From NCBI RefSeq assembly GCF_000759025.1, contig NZ_JPOS01000020.1, positions 269,838 to 333,837 on the forward strand: a DNA stretch of 64,000 bases, in the 5' to 3' direction. A model generated the notes under the pieces. It worked only from the letters and a program-made list of their open reading frames with translations, had not been told where the DNA came from and did no database searches. Made by a program: the position numbers and the translations under genes. Positions 27,801-35,917 of this stretch are shown here, in pieces; position 1 is the first letter of the stretch, and the number at the start of each line of letters is the position of its first letter. The DNA comes from Phaeodactylibacter xiamenensis. GTDB taxonomy: Bacteria; Bacteroidota; Bacteroidia; Chitinophagales; Saprospiraceae.

Positions 27801-28090
27801 TTGGGCGACTGAATGCGAAGCCGCCAGAGCATATCGCCATTAGGCAGATCTTCCCATAATCCAGTCTCTGTGGGTCGGATATCCACTTCCCGACGTTGGG
27901 CGAACCTGGGGGGGCGTTCCGGGCCGCGGCTGTCCAGCTCTTCCTGAAGGAGTGCTTCATTGTCCAGCGCAGTTAGGGCAATAACAGGCACTTCTGACAA
28001 GGGCGATGCACCCGGTACAGGTACCGCTTTTTGTCCAAAGAGCTCCAGGCTGACCGCAAGGAGCAGCAAAATAAGCAGACGATTGTGCAT
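24842..28090 (-). CDS. T9SS-exported trypsin-like serine protease with P-domain
   Basis: A signal peptide (MHNRLLILLLLAVSLELFGQ) and an N-terminal pro-region are followed by a chymotrypsin-fold protease (about residues 190-420). The triad is His244 (SAFHCD), Asp299 (SDFVLLELDD) and Ser384 (VGSSGAPLF), the arrangement seen in lysyl-endopeptidase-like enzymes. Then come beta-sandwich and FN3-like segments, and a proprotein-convertase P-domain at about 655-785 (VSLRNIEIDHTYVGDLSGML, GEWQLILFDNFSQDGGQLKNW). More Ig-like segments follow, then a T9SS type A sorting domain (FPNPTTGLLHV to HKVVLQ). Likely a secreted nutrient-gathering or processing protease. Confidence 0.9.
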   Translation of the reverse strand: MHNRLLILLLLAVSLELFGQKAVPVPGASPLSEVPVIALTALDNEALLQEELDSRGPERPPRFAQRREVDIRPTETGLWEDLPNGDMLWRLRIQSPNAHSINLGFTEYYMPAGGRLLLYDPLQTEILGPFTPSDNEGHQQLWTPVLGGDDLVLEVVIPAHERPNLRLRLTSINHDFLNFFGVTTGACHLDVLCGEANGWGIVDLYRDVIQSVAVYGMGGETFCTGALINNTDNDCRPYFLSAFHCDVTPSNAPSVVVYWNYQNSYCRQPGTVASSNPGNGSLNNFNTGATYRAGYQPSDFVLLELDDPIPSSSQAYFAGWSREATPPQDTVICVHHPDGAEKRISFAFNDTYPGIWGNGNQEVPNGNHLIVPDWSVGSTEVGSSGAPLFNKQGRIVGQLHGGGASCSNDEYDAFGWIRSSWEGGGTSTSRLKDWLAPNGENLFFLEGRLLSSCNASIFIQPSVTAICIPGTADFEIEIAEAFTGTVNLEVNGLPAGVDYSLSPATASGGSTVTLTLNAYGPSLTTGMLSFSVTAADEYSSVTESTSIFLVADAPQAVATSYPEPEAAGVSLAPEFSWLPAANATGYDLQISVDSGFSNLVASLSNLGGTTYQGATLDAYSNYHYRVRARNLCGPGDWSEGVRFSTSAIRCETVKATEIPLTISSSSPNTISSALDLDVEGTIGSVSLRNIEIDHTYVGDLSGMLRSPGGTAVQLFDRPGFPLIPFGCPGDDLFLHFSDDADASPFDLEGTCGNEPAISGEFRPGSPLSSLIGEVAAGEWQLILFDNFSQDGGQLKNWEIEICTTYPPAAEVFLESDILEACTNQIQTFEIFVGTGFIQPVELGIAGLPDGVSATFQPEVALPGTFASLTLDSMYSVSENDILIYGSDGNTIHFCELELQIGARPNPPILFNPDNASPVFQGEQSFSWSPSVGADSFRLEISQDTAFQSLTFSKTVAQSYFSLPSELDAGPYFWRVVALNRCGTRYSPVFSFFKEGAVTATRAENPIRDARIFPNPTTGLLHVWLPAGSNTVRGRLYNVQGQLLQETLLPEKSTLRLQAFPAGVYWLQLQMEDRMEVHKVVLQ

Positions 28091-28201
28091 GCTGTGTCTC
28101 TATGATTTTCCCATTGTATGCCGGATATACACCAATGTACTACAATTCCTCATTGCAGGCAATTGATACTGTGCATTTGGCTCGATCCCGACATTCCGTA
28201 T

Positions 28202-30700
28202 TTACTGGCCGGCCAGGAACAGGGCATTGCAAAACAGCAGTTGACCCTCTTCCCAGAAGCCCCGGAATAAAGGATTGTCAATCAGGTAAATGACTGAACC
28301 TTGTCCTTTGTTTTCGATGCCAAATACCAAAGTGCCCCCCTGCCTGCTAATGGCCTGGCTGCCGGCAAAACCAATTGGGGTTACCGGATCTTCCAGATAG
28401 CCCACATTCCAGCCCTCACTCAGCAATTGGTAGGCTGCTCCGGATGTCTTTAGGCTGTGGTAAGTTTTGCCCAGCCCGAAGCCCAATGGATGCGTGCTAT
28501 CTACGTTTGCCGGGAAAATCGCGCCAGGTATATAGTTGGAAATCGCCCGGCGGCTGCTGCCCCCATAGGTCTCAGGAGCAGGCTTTTCTTCTGATTCGGT
28601 CTTGACCTCTTTTGAAGAAAGGTTGAAGCCTGATTGGCCGGCAAGGCTTCGGTTGGCTTGCCCCAGAGCAATCAACCGGCCGCCCTGACGCATCCAGCGC
28701 TGTAGGGCCTGATTGCTGGCTTCGTCAATACTGTAACGCCCTTCTGCCAATACGATGACGTTGTACTCGTCCAAATCAGTGGAAGACAATTGGTCAGCTT
28801 CCAGTAGGAATAGAGGGTACTCCAACACCTGCTCAAAGAAGTGCCAAACTTCCCCGTAGTTGCCCGCATCTACGGAGCTGCCGGCAAATAAGGCCACTTT
28901 TGGTGCTTTGAGGAAGTTGAGGTTGTCAGAGCCAAGGTCAAAGCCTTCATCCGAAAATCCGGTTTTCAGGGTTTTCAGCTGTTGTCCGTGTGCTTCAGCA
29001 ATCTGCCGGACTTTCTCGTCAAACCCGCTCAGCTTGCGGTTGTCGGCCCGGGTGATGACCAAAGTGCCGCCCTCATAATCTTCACCCTGAATGCCAAAAG
29101 AAGCCATTGCAGACCGGACTTTGATGCCTTCCCGTTGCAAAGCGGCTAAAAAGCGGGCATCAGCTACGGAAGTCCATGGAGCCACGTAGGCGTAAGGCTT
29201 GTCGGCAGTAACCGGCGTCACTGCCGGGAGGGTATAGCCAGGGTCAGCATTAATTTTTTCGGCGCTGGCAAAAGCCTGCAGGCCGTAGGCATAAGGCAAC
29301 GCCCAGGCGGTGATATCGTAGGTTAGGGAGTCTTCCAGCTTTGGGAAGGGTTCAAACAGGACTTGTGCTAACACGGACTGAGGCTGATAGGCGCTCACAA
29401 TCAGGTCTCCCTTTTGGATAGCCACGCTTGCTTTTCCTCCTTTTTGGTAGTCAAAGGCAGAAAGCTTCCGGCTGTCTGTGGCTGTGCCGTATTGGATGTT
29501 GTTGCGGCCCAGCAGCTGGGTGAGTGCCTTGAGCTTGCCCACCGGATTATCCTTACTGATAACATAAGACCGGTATTCACCCATTGGGTCGCGCAGCGCT
29601 TTGTCGAAGTAGGCTTGAAATTTTTCCAGCATTTCTGATCGGGACCGGTAGGCCACCTCAATAGTGGAAAGGGCGGTCTTGGTATGGTGGGCAATACGGT
29701 CTTTCAGGGTCAGGGTGTCGCCGTTTTCCATCAGTATGGCCCTGCCGGAAATGCCGTGCCCGGCCTGCTCATAGGTCATACCCACCGCGCCATTGAAAGT
29801 AGGGTAGGTATCACCGTAGCTGGGGTAGAGCAGGTCGAATACCTCCCTTGTAAAGTACAACCAGCCCTGCTGATCAAAGTGGCGGGCGTGGTTCTGCCCG
29901 ATTTCGTACTGGAAATCCGATTGCCAGTCGGTAATGAATTCATGATATGGTGCTGCAGCCGGGGCAAAGTAGTAGGGATTATCCGGATACTGCTCGTGGT
30001 AATCGACGTGGAGATGCGGCATCCATTGCTGATAAACCTCCATCCGATGCTGGCTTTCGGTTTGCGTTTGCCAGGCCCAGTCCCGGTTGAGGTCAAAGTG
30101 GTAGTGATTGACCCTTCCGCCCGGCCAGGGCTCCTGATGCTCAAGCGTCGCCCGTTCGGGCGTGTTGATAACTGGAGCCACCCGCCGGTACCAATCTGTA
30201 TAGCGGGCGTAGCCATCGGGGTTGAGGGCGGGGTCCAGCAAAACCACGGTTTCTTTTAACCACTCACTGGCCTGAGGGTTGTCTTCCCGGACCAGTTCGT
30301 ACAGTACGCTCATGCTGCTTTCGGTGGCTCCGGCCTCGTTGCCATGCACGCCGAAGCTAAGCCAAACAATGGCCTTGTCGAGTTCCGGGGAAGTTTCCCC
30401 TTCGATCTGCCGGGCGCGGCGGAGGTTGTTTTTTCGGATGTCTTCAAGACGGTCCAGGTTGCCAGGGTCGGAAATGGTGAGCAACAGCAACGGGCGCCCC
30501 TCGTAGGAAGTACCGTATTGCTGAATTTGAACCCTCGGGCTTTGGGCCGCCACGTGCTCCATATAATCAACGACAATATGGTGAGGAGTGAACTGCTCAC
30601 CGTGCTGATGAGGCAAAAACGCCGAGGGGGAAAGCAATTGAGCATCTAGCAGAAGGGGCAGCCATAAAGCCGCGCAAATTAGCAGGAATCGGGAACTCAT
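28202..30700 (-). CDS. M14 zinc carboxypeptidase with C-terminal GATase1-like domain
   Basis: A signal peptide (MSSRFLLICAALWLPLLLDAQ) precedes an M14 domain (about residues 40-370). The zinc ligands are in FGVHGNEAGATE (HxxE) and HLHVDYHEQ. The region TYEQAGHGISG holds the likely catalytic Glu. The C-terminal third (about 600-830; KVALFAGSSVDAGNYGEVWHFFEQ, EYNVIVLAEGRY, RWMRQGGRLIALG) looks like a class I glutamine-amidotransferase-type fold, a combination common in Bacteroidota. No T9SS domain is seen, so it is probably periplasmic. The start at 30700 is chosen for the signal peptide; the frame is open to 30721. Confidence 0.9.
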   Translation of the reverse strand: MSSRFLLICAALWLPLLLDAQLLSPSAFLPHQHGEQFTPHHIVVDYMEHVAAQSPRVQIQQYGTSYEGRPLLLLTISDPGNLDRLEDIRKNNLRRARQIEGETSPELDKAIVWLSFGVHGNEAGATESSMSVLYELVREDNPQASEWLKETVVLLDPALNPDGYARYTDWYRRVAPVINTPERATLEHQEPWPGGRVNHYHFDLNRDWAWQTQTESQHRMEVYQQWMPHLHVDYHEQYPDNPYYFAPAAAPYHEFITDWQSDFQYEIGQNHARHFDQQGWLYFTREVFDLLYPSYGDTYPTFNGAVGMTYEQAGHGISGRAILMENGDTLTLKDRIAHHTKTALSTIEVAYRSRSEMLEKFQAYFDKALRDPMGEYRSYVISKDNPVGKLKALTQLLGRNNIQYGTATDSRKLSAFDYQKGGKASVAIQKGDLIVSAYQPQSVLAQVLFEPFPKLEDSLTYDITAWALPYAYGLQAFASAEKINADPGYTLPAVTPVTADKPYAYVAPWTSVADARFLAALQREGIKVRSAMASFGIQGEDYEGGTLVITRADNRKLSGFDEKVRQIAEAHGQQLKTLKTGFSDEGFDLGSDNLNFLKAPKVALFAGSSVDAGNYGEVWHFFEQVLEYPLFLLEADQLSSTDLDEYNVIVLAEGRYSIDEASNQALQRWMRQGGRLIALGQANRSLAGQSGFNLSSKEVKTESEEKPAPETYGGSSRRAISNYIPGAIFPANVDSTHPLGFGLGKTYHSLKTSGAAYQLLSEGWNVGYLEDPVTPIGFAGSQAISRQGGTLVFGIENKGQGSVIYLIDNPLFRGFWEEGQLLFCNALFLAGQ

Positions 30701-30728
30701 GCAGGATTGGATTTTCAACATTAGCCCG

Positions 30729-30736
30729 CAAAACTA
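30729..30736 (-). promoter_or_regulatory. Candidate -7 box of the M14 peptidase gene (TAGTTTTG)
   Basis: Minus-strand TAGTTTTG, 28 bases before the ATG at 30700, between metF and this gene. Confidence 0.4.
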
Positions 30737-30759
30737 CTGATTTTTTGCTTTCCCTGCTG

Positions 30760-31716
30760 TTAATATACCGCTTCTGCAATCTGCTGTATGGTTTTCGAGT
30801 CGCCCATAGTGTAATAGTGCAGGCAGGGGGCACCGGCGGCTTTCAGTTCTTTGGACTGCTGAATGCACCACTCAATACCTACCTGACGGCGGGCTTCGGC
30901 GTCTTTGGCGTCCCTTATGCCCCTTACGAGGTCGTCGGGCAGGTCAATGTGGAAAATGCGGGGCAGGGCATTGAGCTGATACTTTTTGGTCATTGGCTTC
31001 AGCCCCGGCACGATAGGGACGTTGATACCGTTGGCGCGGCATTTATCGACGTAGTCAAAGTATTTCTGGTTGTCGAAAAACATCTGCGTGACGATGTAGT
31101 CGGCACCGGCATCAATCTTAGCTTTGGTAAACTCCATGTCCGCGTCCATATTGGGCGCTTCAAAGTGCTTTTCCGGATAACCGGCAATGCCGATGCAAAA
31201 GTCGGACTTTGCACCTTTTTCAATATTGGAGTCGAGGTACTTGCCCTCGTTCATCTCTGCAATTTGCTTAACCAGGTCAATGGCGTAGGCGTGGCCGTGC
31301 TCCTCCGCAACGAATTTCCCGTCAAATTTCCGGGCATCGCCGCGCAGGGCCAGAACGTTGTTGATATTGAGGAAGTTGAGATCAATCAGGGCGTTCTCCG
31401 TATCTTCCTTTGTGAAACCTCCGCAGATCAGGTGAGGCACAGCGTCTACACCATAACGGTGCATGATCGCTGCACAGATGCCCACCGTTCCCGGGCGCTT
31501 CCGGATGGCCGTCTTCTCGTAGTAACCGCTGGAACGCATTTTGTAAATGAACTCCTCCCGGTGGTACGTGACGTCAATGAATGGAGGCTTGAATTCCATG
31601 AGGGGGTCAAGGGTATCAAAAATGGCCTGCATACTGCCACCCTTGAGCGGGGGGAGCACCTCAAAGGAAATCAGGGTTTGCCCGTTGGCTTTCTCGAAGT
31701 ATTCTGTGACTTTCAT
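30760..31716 (-). CDS. metF: 5,10-methylenetetrahydrofolate reductase
   Basis: An FAD-dependent TIM barrel making 5-methyl-THF for methionine synthesis. Seen: SFEVLPPLKGG near the start (residues 18-28), FIDVTYHREEF, ALRGD, and DAGADYIVTQMFFDN. Length 318 is usual for the bacterial enzyme without a regulatory domain. It stands alone on the minus strand, divergent from the TetR gene, with a consensus -7 box upstream. Confidence 0.96.
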   Translation of the reverse strand: MKVTEYFEKANGQTLISFEVLPPLKGGSMQAIFDTLDPLMEFKPPFIDVTYHREEFIYKMRSSGYYEKTAIRKRPGTVGICAAIMHRYGVDAVPHLICGGFTKEDTENALIDLNFLNINNVLALRGDARKFDGKFVAEEHGHAYAIDLVKQIAEMNEGKYLDSNIEKGAKSDFCIGIAGYPEKHFEAPNMDADMEFTKAKIDAGADYIVTQMFFDNQKYFDYVDKCRANGINVPIVPGLKPMTKKYQLNALPRIFHIDLPDDLVRGIRDAKDAEARRQVGIEWCIQQSKELKAAGAPCLHYYTMGDSKTIQQIAEAVY

Positions 31717-31740
31717 GCTTGGTTTTCAATAAAAACACGG

Positions 31741-31748
31741 CAAAGCTA
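31741..31748 (-). promoter_or_regulatory. Candidate -7 box of metF (TAGCTTTG)
   Basis: Minus-strand TAGCTTTG fits TAnnTTTG and lies 24 bases before the metF ATG, implying a short leader. Confidence 0.5.
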
Positions 31749-31931
31749 AGCACTGCGTCTGTAAAATGCCACATATATCTGTCATAAGCTCAAAACTTGC
31801 ACCGCTTTGACAAGAGGTAGGAGTATTGCGCTTGCTACGCCCTTTGTTTAATCGAAAGGGGCGCGCTGTTGGTCGGATAAAAAAGGACTTTGGCCGTGGA
31901 TTCTTGGAAACGACTCCATTTTAAAATACTT

Positions 31932-31951
31932 TTGACTGAACGGTTGGTCAA
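31932..31951. promoter_or_regulatory. Candidate TetR operator palindrome
   Basis: TTGACTGAACGGTTGGTCAA is an imperfect 20-bp palindrome with perfect outer TTGAC/GTCAA arms, the form bound by many TetR-family dimers. It lies 45 bases before the TetR gene start, where it could block transcription of that gene and the operon behind it. Confidence 0.5.
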
Positions 31952-31996
31952 TAATAGTTCAACCCTTGGATTAGTGAAAAAGTGTAATCTGAATTT

Positions 31997-32581
31997 ATGT
32001 CGCCACGCAGCAAAAAACAGTTTGAAGCCATGCGGCACGAGAGCATGGAGAAAATCGCAAATGCAGCATTACAGCTCTTTGGGAAGCAAGGTTTCCACAG
32101 CACCTCCATTGCGCAGATTGCCCGGGCGGCAGGGGTTTCAAAAGGCCTGCTGTACAACTACTTTGAAAGCAAGGAAGCGTTGCTGCACTTCATCATCCTG
32201 CACGCAGTGGAGGTTGGGGAGGCCCTGCTGGAACAGGCACTGACTCAAAACGACAGCCCGCAGGAACAACTCCGGGCTTTCACGGAAGGCACACTGGCGC
32301 TGCTGCAAAAAGACCCGGCATTCTGGCGGTTGCTGACTGCACTGGCTTTTCAGCAAGACATCCTGGAGGGGATTATGCCCCAACTCATGGAAAAACAAGG
32401 CACGGCCATGGCGAAAGTCATTGCGGTATTTGCCCAATTGGACGTACCTAACCCTCAGGAAGAAGCCATGTACTACAGTGCAGTCATGGACGGGATCGCC
32501 CTTCAGTTTGTGCAAATGCCGGAGGGCTATCCACTCGAACAAATGAAAGCAATGGTGCTCAAACGGTACCTCAAACCATAA
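31997..32581 (+). CDS. TetR-family transcriptional regulator
   Basis: The N-terminal helix-turn-helix (about residues 13-58; HESMEKIANAALQLFGKQGFHSTSIAQIARAAGVSKGLLYNYF) is a classic TetR DNA-binding domain. The helical C-terminal half is ligand-binding and unassigned. Length 194 is typical. It is the first gene of a same-strand set with gaps of about 8-30 bases, so it probably regulates itself and the LolA-like/ABC/barrel genes that follow. Confidence 0.93.
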   Translation: MSPRSKKQFEAMRHESMEKIANAALQLFGKQGFHSTSIAQIARAAGVSKGLLYNYFESKEALLHFIILHAVEVGEALLEQALTQNDSPQEQLRAFTEGTLALLQKDPAFWRLLTALAFQQDILEGIMPQLMEKQGTAMAKVIAVFAQLDVPNPQEEAMYYSAVMDGIALQFVQMPEGYPLEQMKAMVLKRYLKP

Positions 32582-32610
32582 ATGACGGAGAAAAATAAAA
32601 ACACAACCAT

Positions 32611-33414
32611 ATGAAACGCATACTGCTGCTGCTTTTCCTGCTGCCATTCATTAACGGCACACTGATCGCAGAAAAGGGCTTCCCGAAAAATAAAATACAC
32701 AACTGGTCTTACCCCACTGCTAATGACCCTACCGCAAAGGAAATCATCCAAAAAGCCGACGAAAAGATGCGGGGCGAGTCCAATATCGCAACCATCAAAA
32801 TGACCATCATCCGGCCCACCTGGGAACGGGAAATGACGCTCAAGAGTTGGGCCAAAGGCACGGAGTATTCTCTGACTTTGGTGACCGCCCCTGCCCGCGA
32901 CAAAGGCACCGCATTCCTCAAGCGCGAAAAGGAAATCTGGAACTGGCAACCGACCATCGACCGGACGATTAAGATGCCGCCTTCCATGATGATGCAGTCC
33001 TGGATGGGCTCCGATTTTACCAACGATGACCTGGTCAGGGAGTCCAGCATCGTCACCGACTACGAGCACGAATTACTGGGCACAGAAACCCTGGAAGACC
33101 GGAACTGCTATAAGATCAAAATGACCCCAAAGCCGGATGCACCGGTCGTTTGGGGCGAGATTATCATCTGGATCAGCAAAGACGAGTACTTGCAGTTAAA
33201 AAGCGAATTTTACGATGAGGATGGCTACCTCGTGCAGACTATCTACGGTAAGCAGGTGAGGGAGATGGACGGCCGGGTCATCCCTTCTGTACTGGAAGTG
33301 GTGCCTGCCGATGAAGAAGGGCACAAAACCCGCCTGGAGTACCTCAGCCTCGATTTCAACGAACCCATTCAGCCTTCATTTTTCTCCATACAGAACATGA
33401 AGCGCGTTAAATAA
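32611..33414 (+). CDS. LolA-like outer-membrane lipoprotein-sorting protein
   Basis: A signal peptide (MKRILLLLFLLPFINGTLIA) precedes a LolA_like domain. The hallmark stretch is PPSMMMQSWMGSDFTNDDLVRESS (about residues 117-140), followed by YKIKMTPKPDAPVVWGEIIIWI. Family members are periplasmic carriers with a hydrophobic cavity. This subfamily is usually found with RND (MMPL) or ABC permeases and DUF1302-type barrels rather than with classic LolCDE. Here it is 30 bases after the TetR gene and 8 before the first permease. Cargo is unknown (lipid, lipoprotein or hydrophobic small molecule). Confidence 0.88.
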   Translation: MKRILLLLFLLPFINGTLIAEKGFPKNKIHNWSYPTANDPTAKEIIQKADEKMRGESNIATIKMTIIRPTWEREMTLKSWAKGTEYSLTLVTAPARDKGTAFLKREKEIWNWQPTIDRTIKMPPSMMMQSWMGSDFTNDDLVRESSIVTDYEHELLGTETLEDRNCYKIKMTPKPDAPVVWGEIIIWISKDEYLQLKSEFYDEDGYLVQTIYGKQVREMDGRVIPSVLEVVPADEEGHKTRLEYLSLDFNEPIQPSFFSIQNMKRVK

Positions 33415-33422
33415 CATCGATT

Positions 33423-34637
33423 ATGCTATTCAAAATGGCCTGGCGCAACATCTGGCGCAACCGCAGGCGTACCTTTATCACGGCAGCGTCCATCCTGTTC
33501 GCGGTGCTGTTCGCTTCCTTTATGGATTCCCTGCAGCGGGGCGCCTGGGACAATATGATCAACAACGTTGTCAACTACTACTTCGGCTACGTGCAGGTCC
33601 ATCAGGATGGATATTGGGAAGAACAATCGATTGATAAGGCCTTCCTTCTGGCAGATTCTCTGGAGCAGGTTGGTGCGGTGGAAGGCGTGGAAGCGGTACT
33701 GCCCCGCCTGGAATCCTTTGCTCTGGCTGCAGCCGGGGAAACGACCTCTGGTGTCCTGGTGGCAGGCATTCTGCCCAATGTGGAAAACAAGATGACCGAT
33801 TTGGAAAACCGCCTGGTAGAGGGGGAATACCTTACAGAAAGCGATGAGGCTGTACTGGTAGCCAGCGGGGTAGCGGACAAATTAGGGCTGGCGCTTGGCG
33901 ACACCCTGGTCCTGATCAGTCAGGGCTACCGCGGGGTGAATGCCGCCGGGAAGTACCCGATCAAAGGCATCGCGAAATTCGGCTCTCCTGACCTTAACAA
34001 GCAAATGGTTTACCTGCCATTGCCCGCAGCCCAGTACTTCTACGGTGCCCCCGGGCTCGCCACTTCTCTGGCGCTGAAACTGAGCGGCCAGGATGATATC
34101 AAACCTGTAGTAGCTGCTCTGCGTACGCAGTTGGACACGAGCGCCTATGAAGTGATGGACTGGGAGGAACTGCTGCCTGATCTGGTGCAGGCCCGCGAGC
34201 TCGATACTGCCGGTAACGTCATCGTTTACTTCATCCTCTATATGATCATTGCTTTCGGCATATTCGGCACGATCCTGATGATGAGCAAGGAGCGGGAATA
34301 TGAGTTTGGCGTGCTGATTTCCATCGGGCTTCAGCGCTGGCAACTGGCGCTCTCGGTGTGGGTGGAAGTCATCCTGCTTGGTGTACTTGGCGCTTTATCT
34401 GGCATTCTGCTGAGCATGCCTATTGTGTACTACTTCAAGGTCAACCCCATCCGTTTTGGTGGGGAAATGGCGAGCTCACTGGAGAAGTTTGGCTTTGAGC
34501 CCATCTTTCCGGCCACCTTTGATATGCAGATTTTTATGACTCAGGCGCTGTACGTCTTTATCCTTACGGCCGTGCTGGCGCTGTACCCCATTTTCAAAAT
34601 CCGCAAACTGCAGCCGGTGCAGGCCATGCGGGGTTAA
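33423..34637 (+). CDS. ABC transporter permease, LolC/E (FtsX/MacB) type
   Basis: The N-terminal transmembrane helix (MAWRNIWRNRRRTFITAASILFAVLFASF) is followed by a large periplasmic MacB-PCD-like domain (about residues 45-250), then three C-terminal helices (ILYMIIAFGIFGTILMMS; a second near 315-340; a third near 375-395), the LolC/LolE layout. It ends in the FtsX-type tail (YPIFKIRKLQPVQAMRG). It should pair with the next permease and the ATPase to extract a membrane-embedded cargo and pass it to the LolA-like protein. Confidence 0.92.
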   Translation: MLFKMAWRNIWRNRRRTFITAASILFAVLFASFMDSLQRGAWDNMINNVVNYYFGYVQVHQDGYWEEQSIDKAFLLADSLEQVGAVEGVEAVLPRLESFALAAAGETTSGVLVAGILPNVENKMTDLENRLVEGEYLTESDEAVLVASGVADKLGLALGDTLVLISQGYRGVNAAGKYPIKGIAKFGSPDLNKQMVYLPLPAAQYFYGAPGLATSLALKLSGQDDIKPVVAALRTQLDTSAYEVMDWEELLPDLVQARELDTAGNVIVYFILYMIIAFGIFGTILMMSKEREYEFGVLISIGLQRWQLALSVWVEVILLGVLGALSGILLSMPIVYYFKVNPIRFGGEMASSLEKFGFEPIFPATFDMQIFMTQALYVFILTAVLALYPIFKIRKLQPVQAMRG

Positions 34638-34654
34638 TCAAAAATAACAAACGT

Positions 34655-35893
34655 ATGATACCAATAATGGCATGGCGGAACGTCTGGCGGAGCCCCACAA
34701 GGAGCTGGGTCGTCATTTCCGCAATTGCATTGGGCATCTGGGCGGCGCTTTCACTTACCGGCTTTGCCACCGGTATGATGAAAAGCTACGTCAACAGCGC
34801 CATTGAAAACAGCGTGGGGCACCTGCAAATCCATGCGCCGGGCTTCACAGAAGAGTACGACCTGCAAAAGCAACTGCCTCCCGCATCTGAACTAAGCACC
34901 CAACTGGAAACACTGCCACAGCTGCAGGCCTACAGCATGCGCACGGTGGTTAGCGGTATGGCCTCTTCCAGTCAGGGGGCACGGGGCGTGATGGTGAAAG
35001 GCGTGGAGCCGGAGCAGGAAGCAGCGGTAAGCGCCATAGCCGAGAAACTGGTGGAGGGCGAGTTCTTTCCGGAAATGCGCGGCAATGCCGTGTTAATCGG
35101 GCAGGAGCTGGCCGAAAAGCTCAACCTCAAGCTCCGTTCCAAAATGGTACTGACCTTTCAGGGGCTCGACCGGGAGATTACGGCTGCAGCCTTCCGCGTA
35201 GTGGGTATTTTTGATACCGGCAATACGCCCTTTGATGGCGGCACCGTCTTTGTGGAGCGCGAGGACCTGAATCGCCTGATCATTGCACAGGCGGATACCA
35301 CTACCGTACAGTCTGACCTGGTCTACGAAGCCGCTCTGCTGCTGAATGATGTTAATAAGGTGGATACAGTGGCCGCATTACTGGAAACAGCCCTGCCCGG
35401 GCAGGAGGTCAAAACCTACCGGGAAGTTTCCCCCGACCTGGAGCTGTACGAATCGCAAATTCAGAATGTCTCTATGATTTACCTGGTGGTGATTCTGCTG
35501 GCGCTGGTCTTCGGTATTATCAACACTATGCTGATGGCGGTACTGGAGCGTATCAAGGAGCTCGGTATGCTGATGGCTATTGGTATGAACAAGCTGCGTG
35601 TCTTCTCCATGATAGTGCTTGAAACCATATTATTAGGTATCGTAGCCACTCCGATCGGGCTCCTGCTGGGATACCTGACCATCAATTATGTACGGGAAAA
35701 TGGCATCAATATGTCGGCCTACAGCGAAGGCATGGCGAGCTACGGCTTGTCGCAAATCATCTATTTCGACGTAGAGCCTGGCGTGTATTCCCAAATGGCA
35801 ATTGGGGTTTTCCTTACAGCTATACTGGCAGCCATCTATCCGGCGCTGAAGGCGATCCGCCTCAAGCCTGTGGATGCCCTGCATAGCTTTTAA
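34655..35893 (+). CDS. Second ABC transporter permease, LolC/E (FtsX/MacB) type
   Basis: Same layout as the previous gene: first helix after MAWRNVWRSPTRSWVVISAIALG, a periplasmic domain (about residues 50-260), three C-terminal helices (MIYLVVILLALVFGIINTML, LETILLGIVATPIGLLLGYL, VFLTAILAAIYPALK) and the tail IRLKPVDALHSF. The two proteins are diverged paralogues, as in LolC and LolE, suggesting a heterodimer. Gap to the previous gene is 17 bases. Confidence 0.92.
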   Translation: MIPIMAWRNVWRSPTRSWVVISAIALGIWAALSLTGFATGMMKSYVNSAIENSVGHLQIHAPGFTEEYDLQKQLPPASELSTQLETLPQLQAYSMRTVVSGMASSSQGARGVMVKGVEPEQEAAVSAIAEKLVEGEFFPEMRGNAVLIGQELAEKLNLKLRSKMVLTFQGLDREITAAAFRVVGIFDTGNTPFDGGTVFVEREDLNRLIIAQADTTTVQSDLVYEAALLLNDVNKVDTVAALLETALPGQEVKTYREVSPDLELYESQIQNVSMIYLVVILLALVFGIINTMLMAVLERIKELGMLMAIGMNKLRVFSMIVLETILLGIVATPIGLLLGYLTINYVRENGINMSAYSEGMASYGLSQIIYFDVEPGVYSQMAIGVFLTAILAAIYPALKAIRLKPVDALHSF

Positions 35894-35917
35894 CAACCAG
35901 AAAAAAACAACAAAAAC

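Noticed and set aside
30745..31749. 334-codon plus-strand frame opposite metF
   Set aside because: MetF motifs are unambiguous on the minus strand; the antisense frame is a codon-composition shadow.
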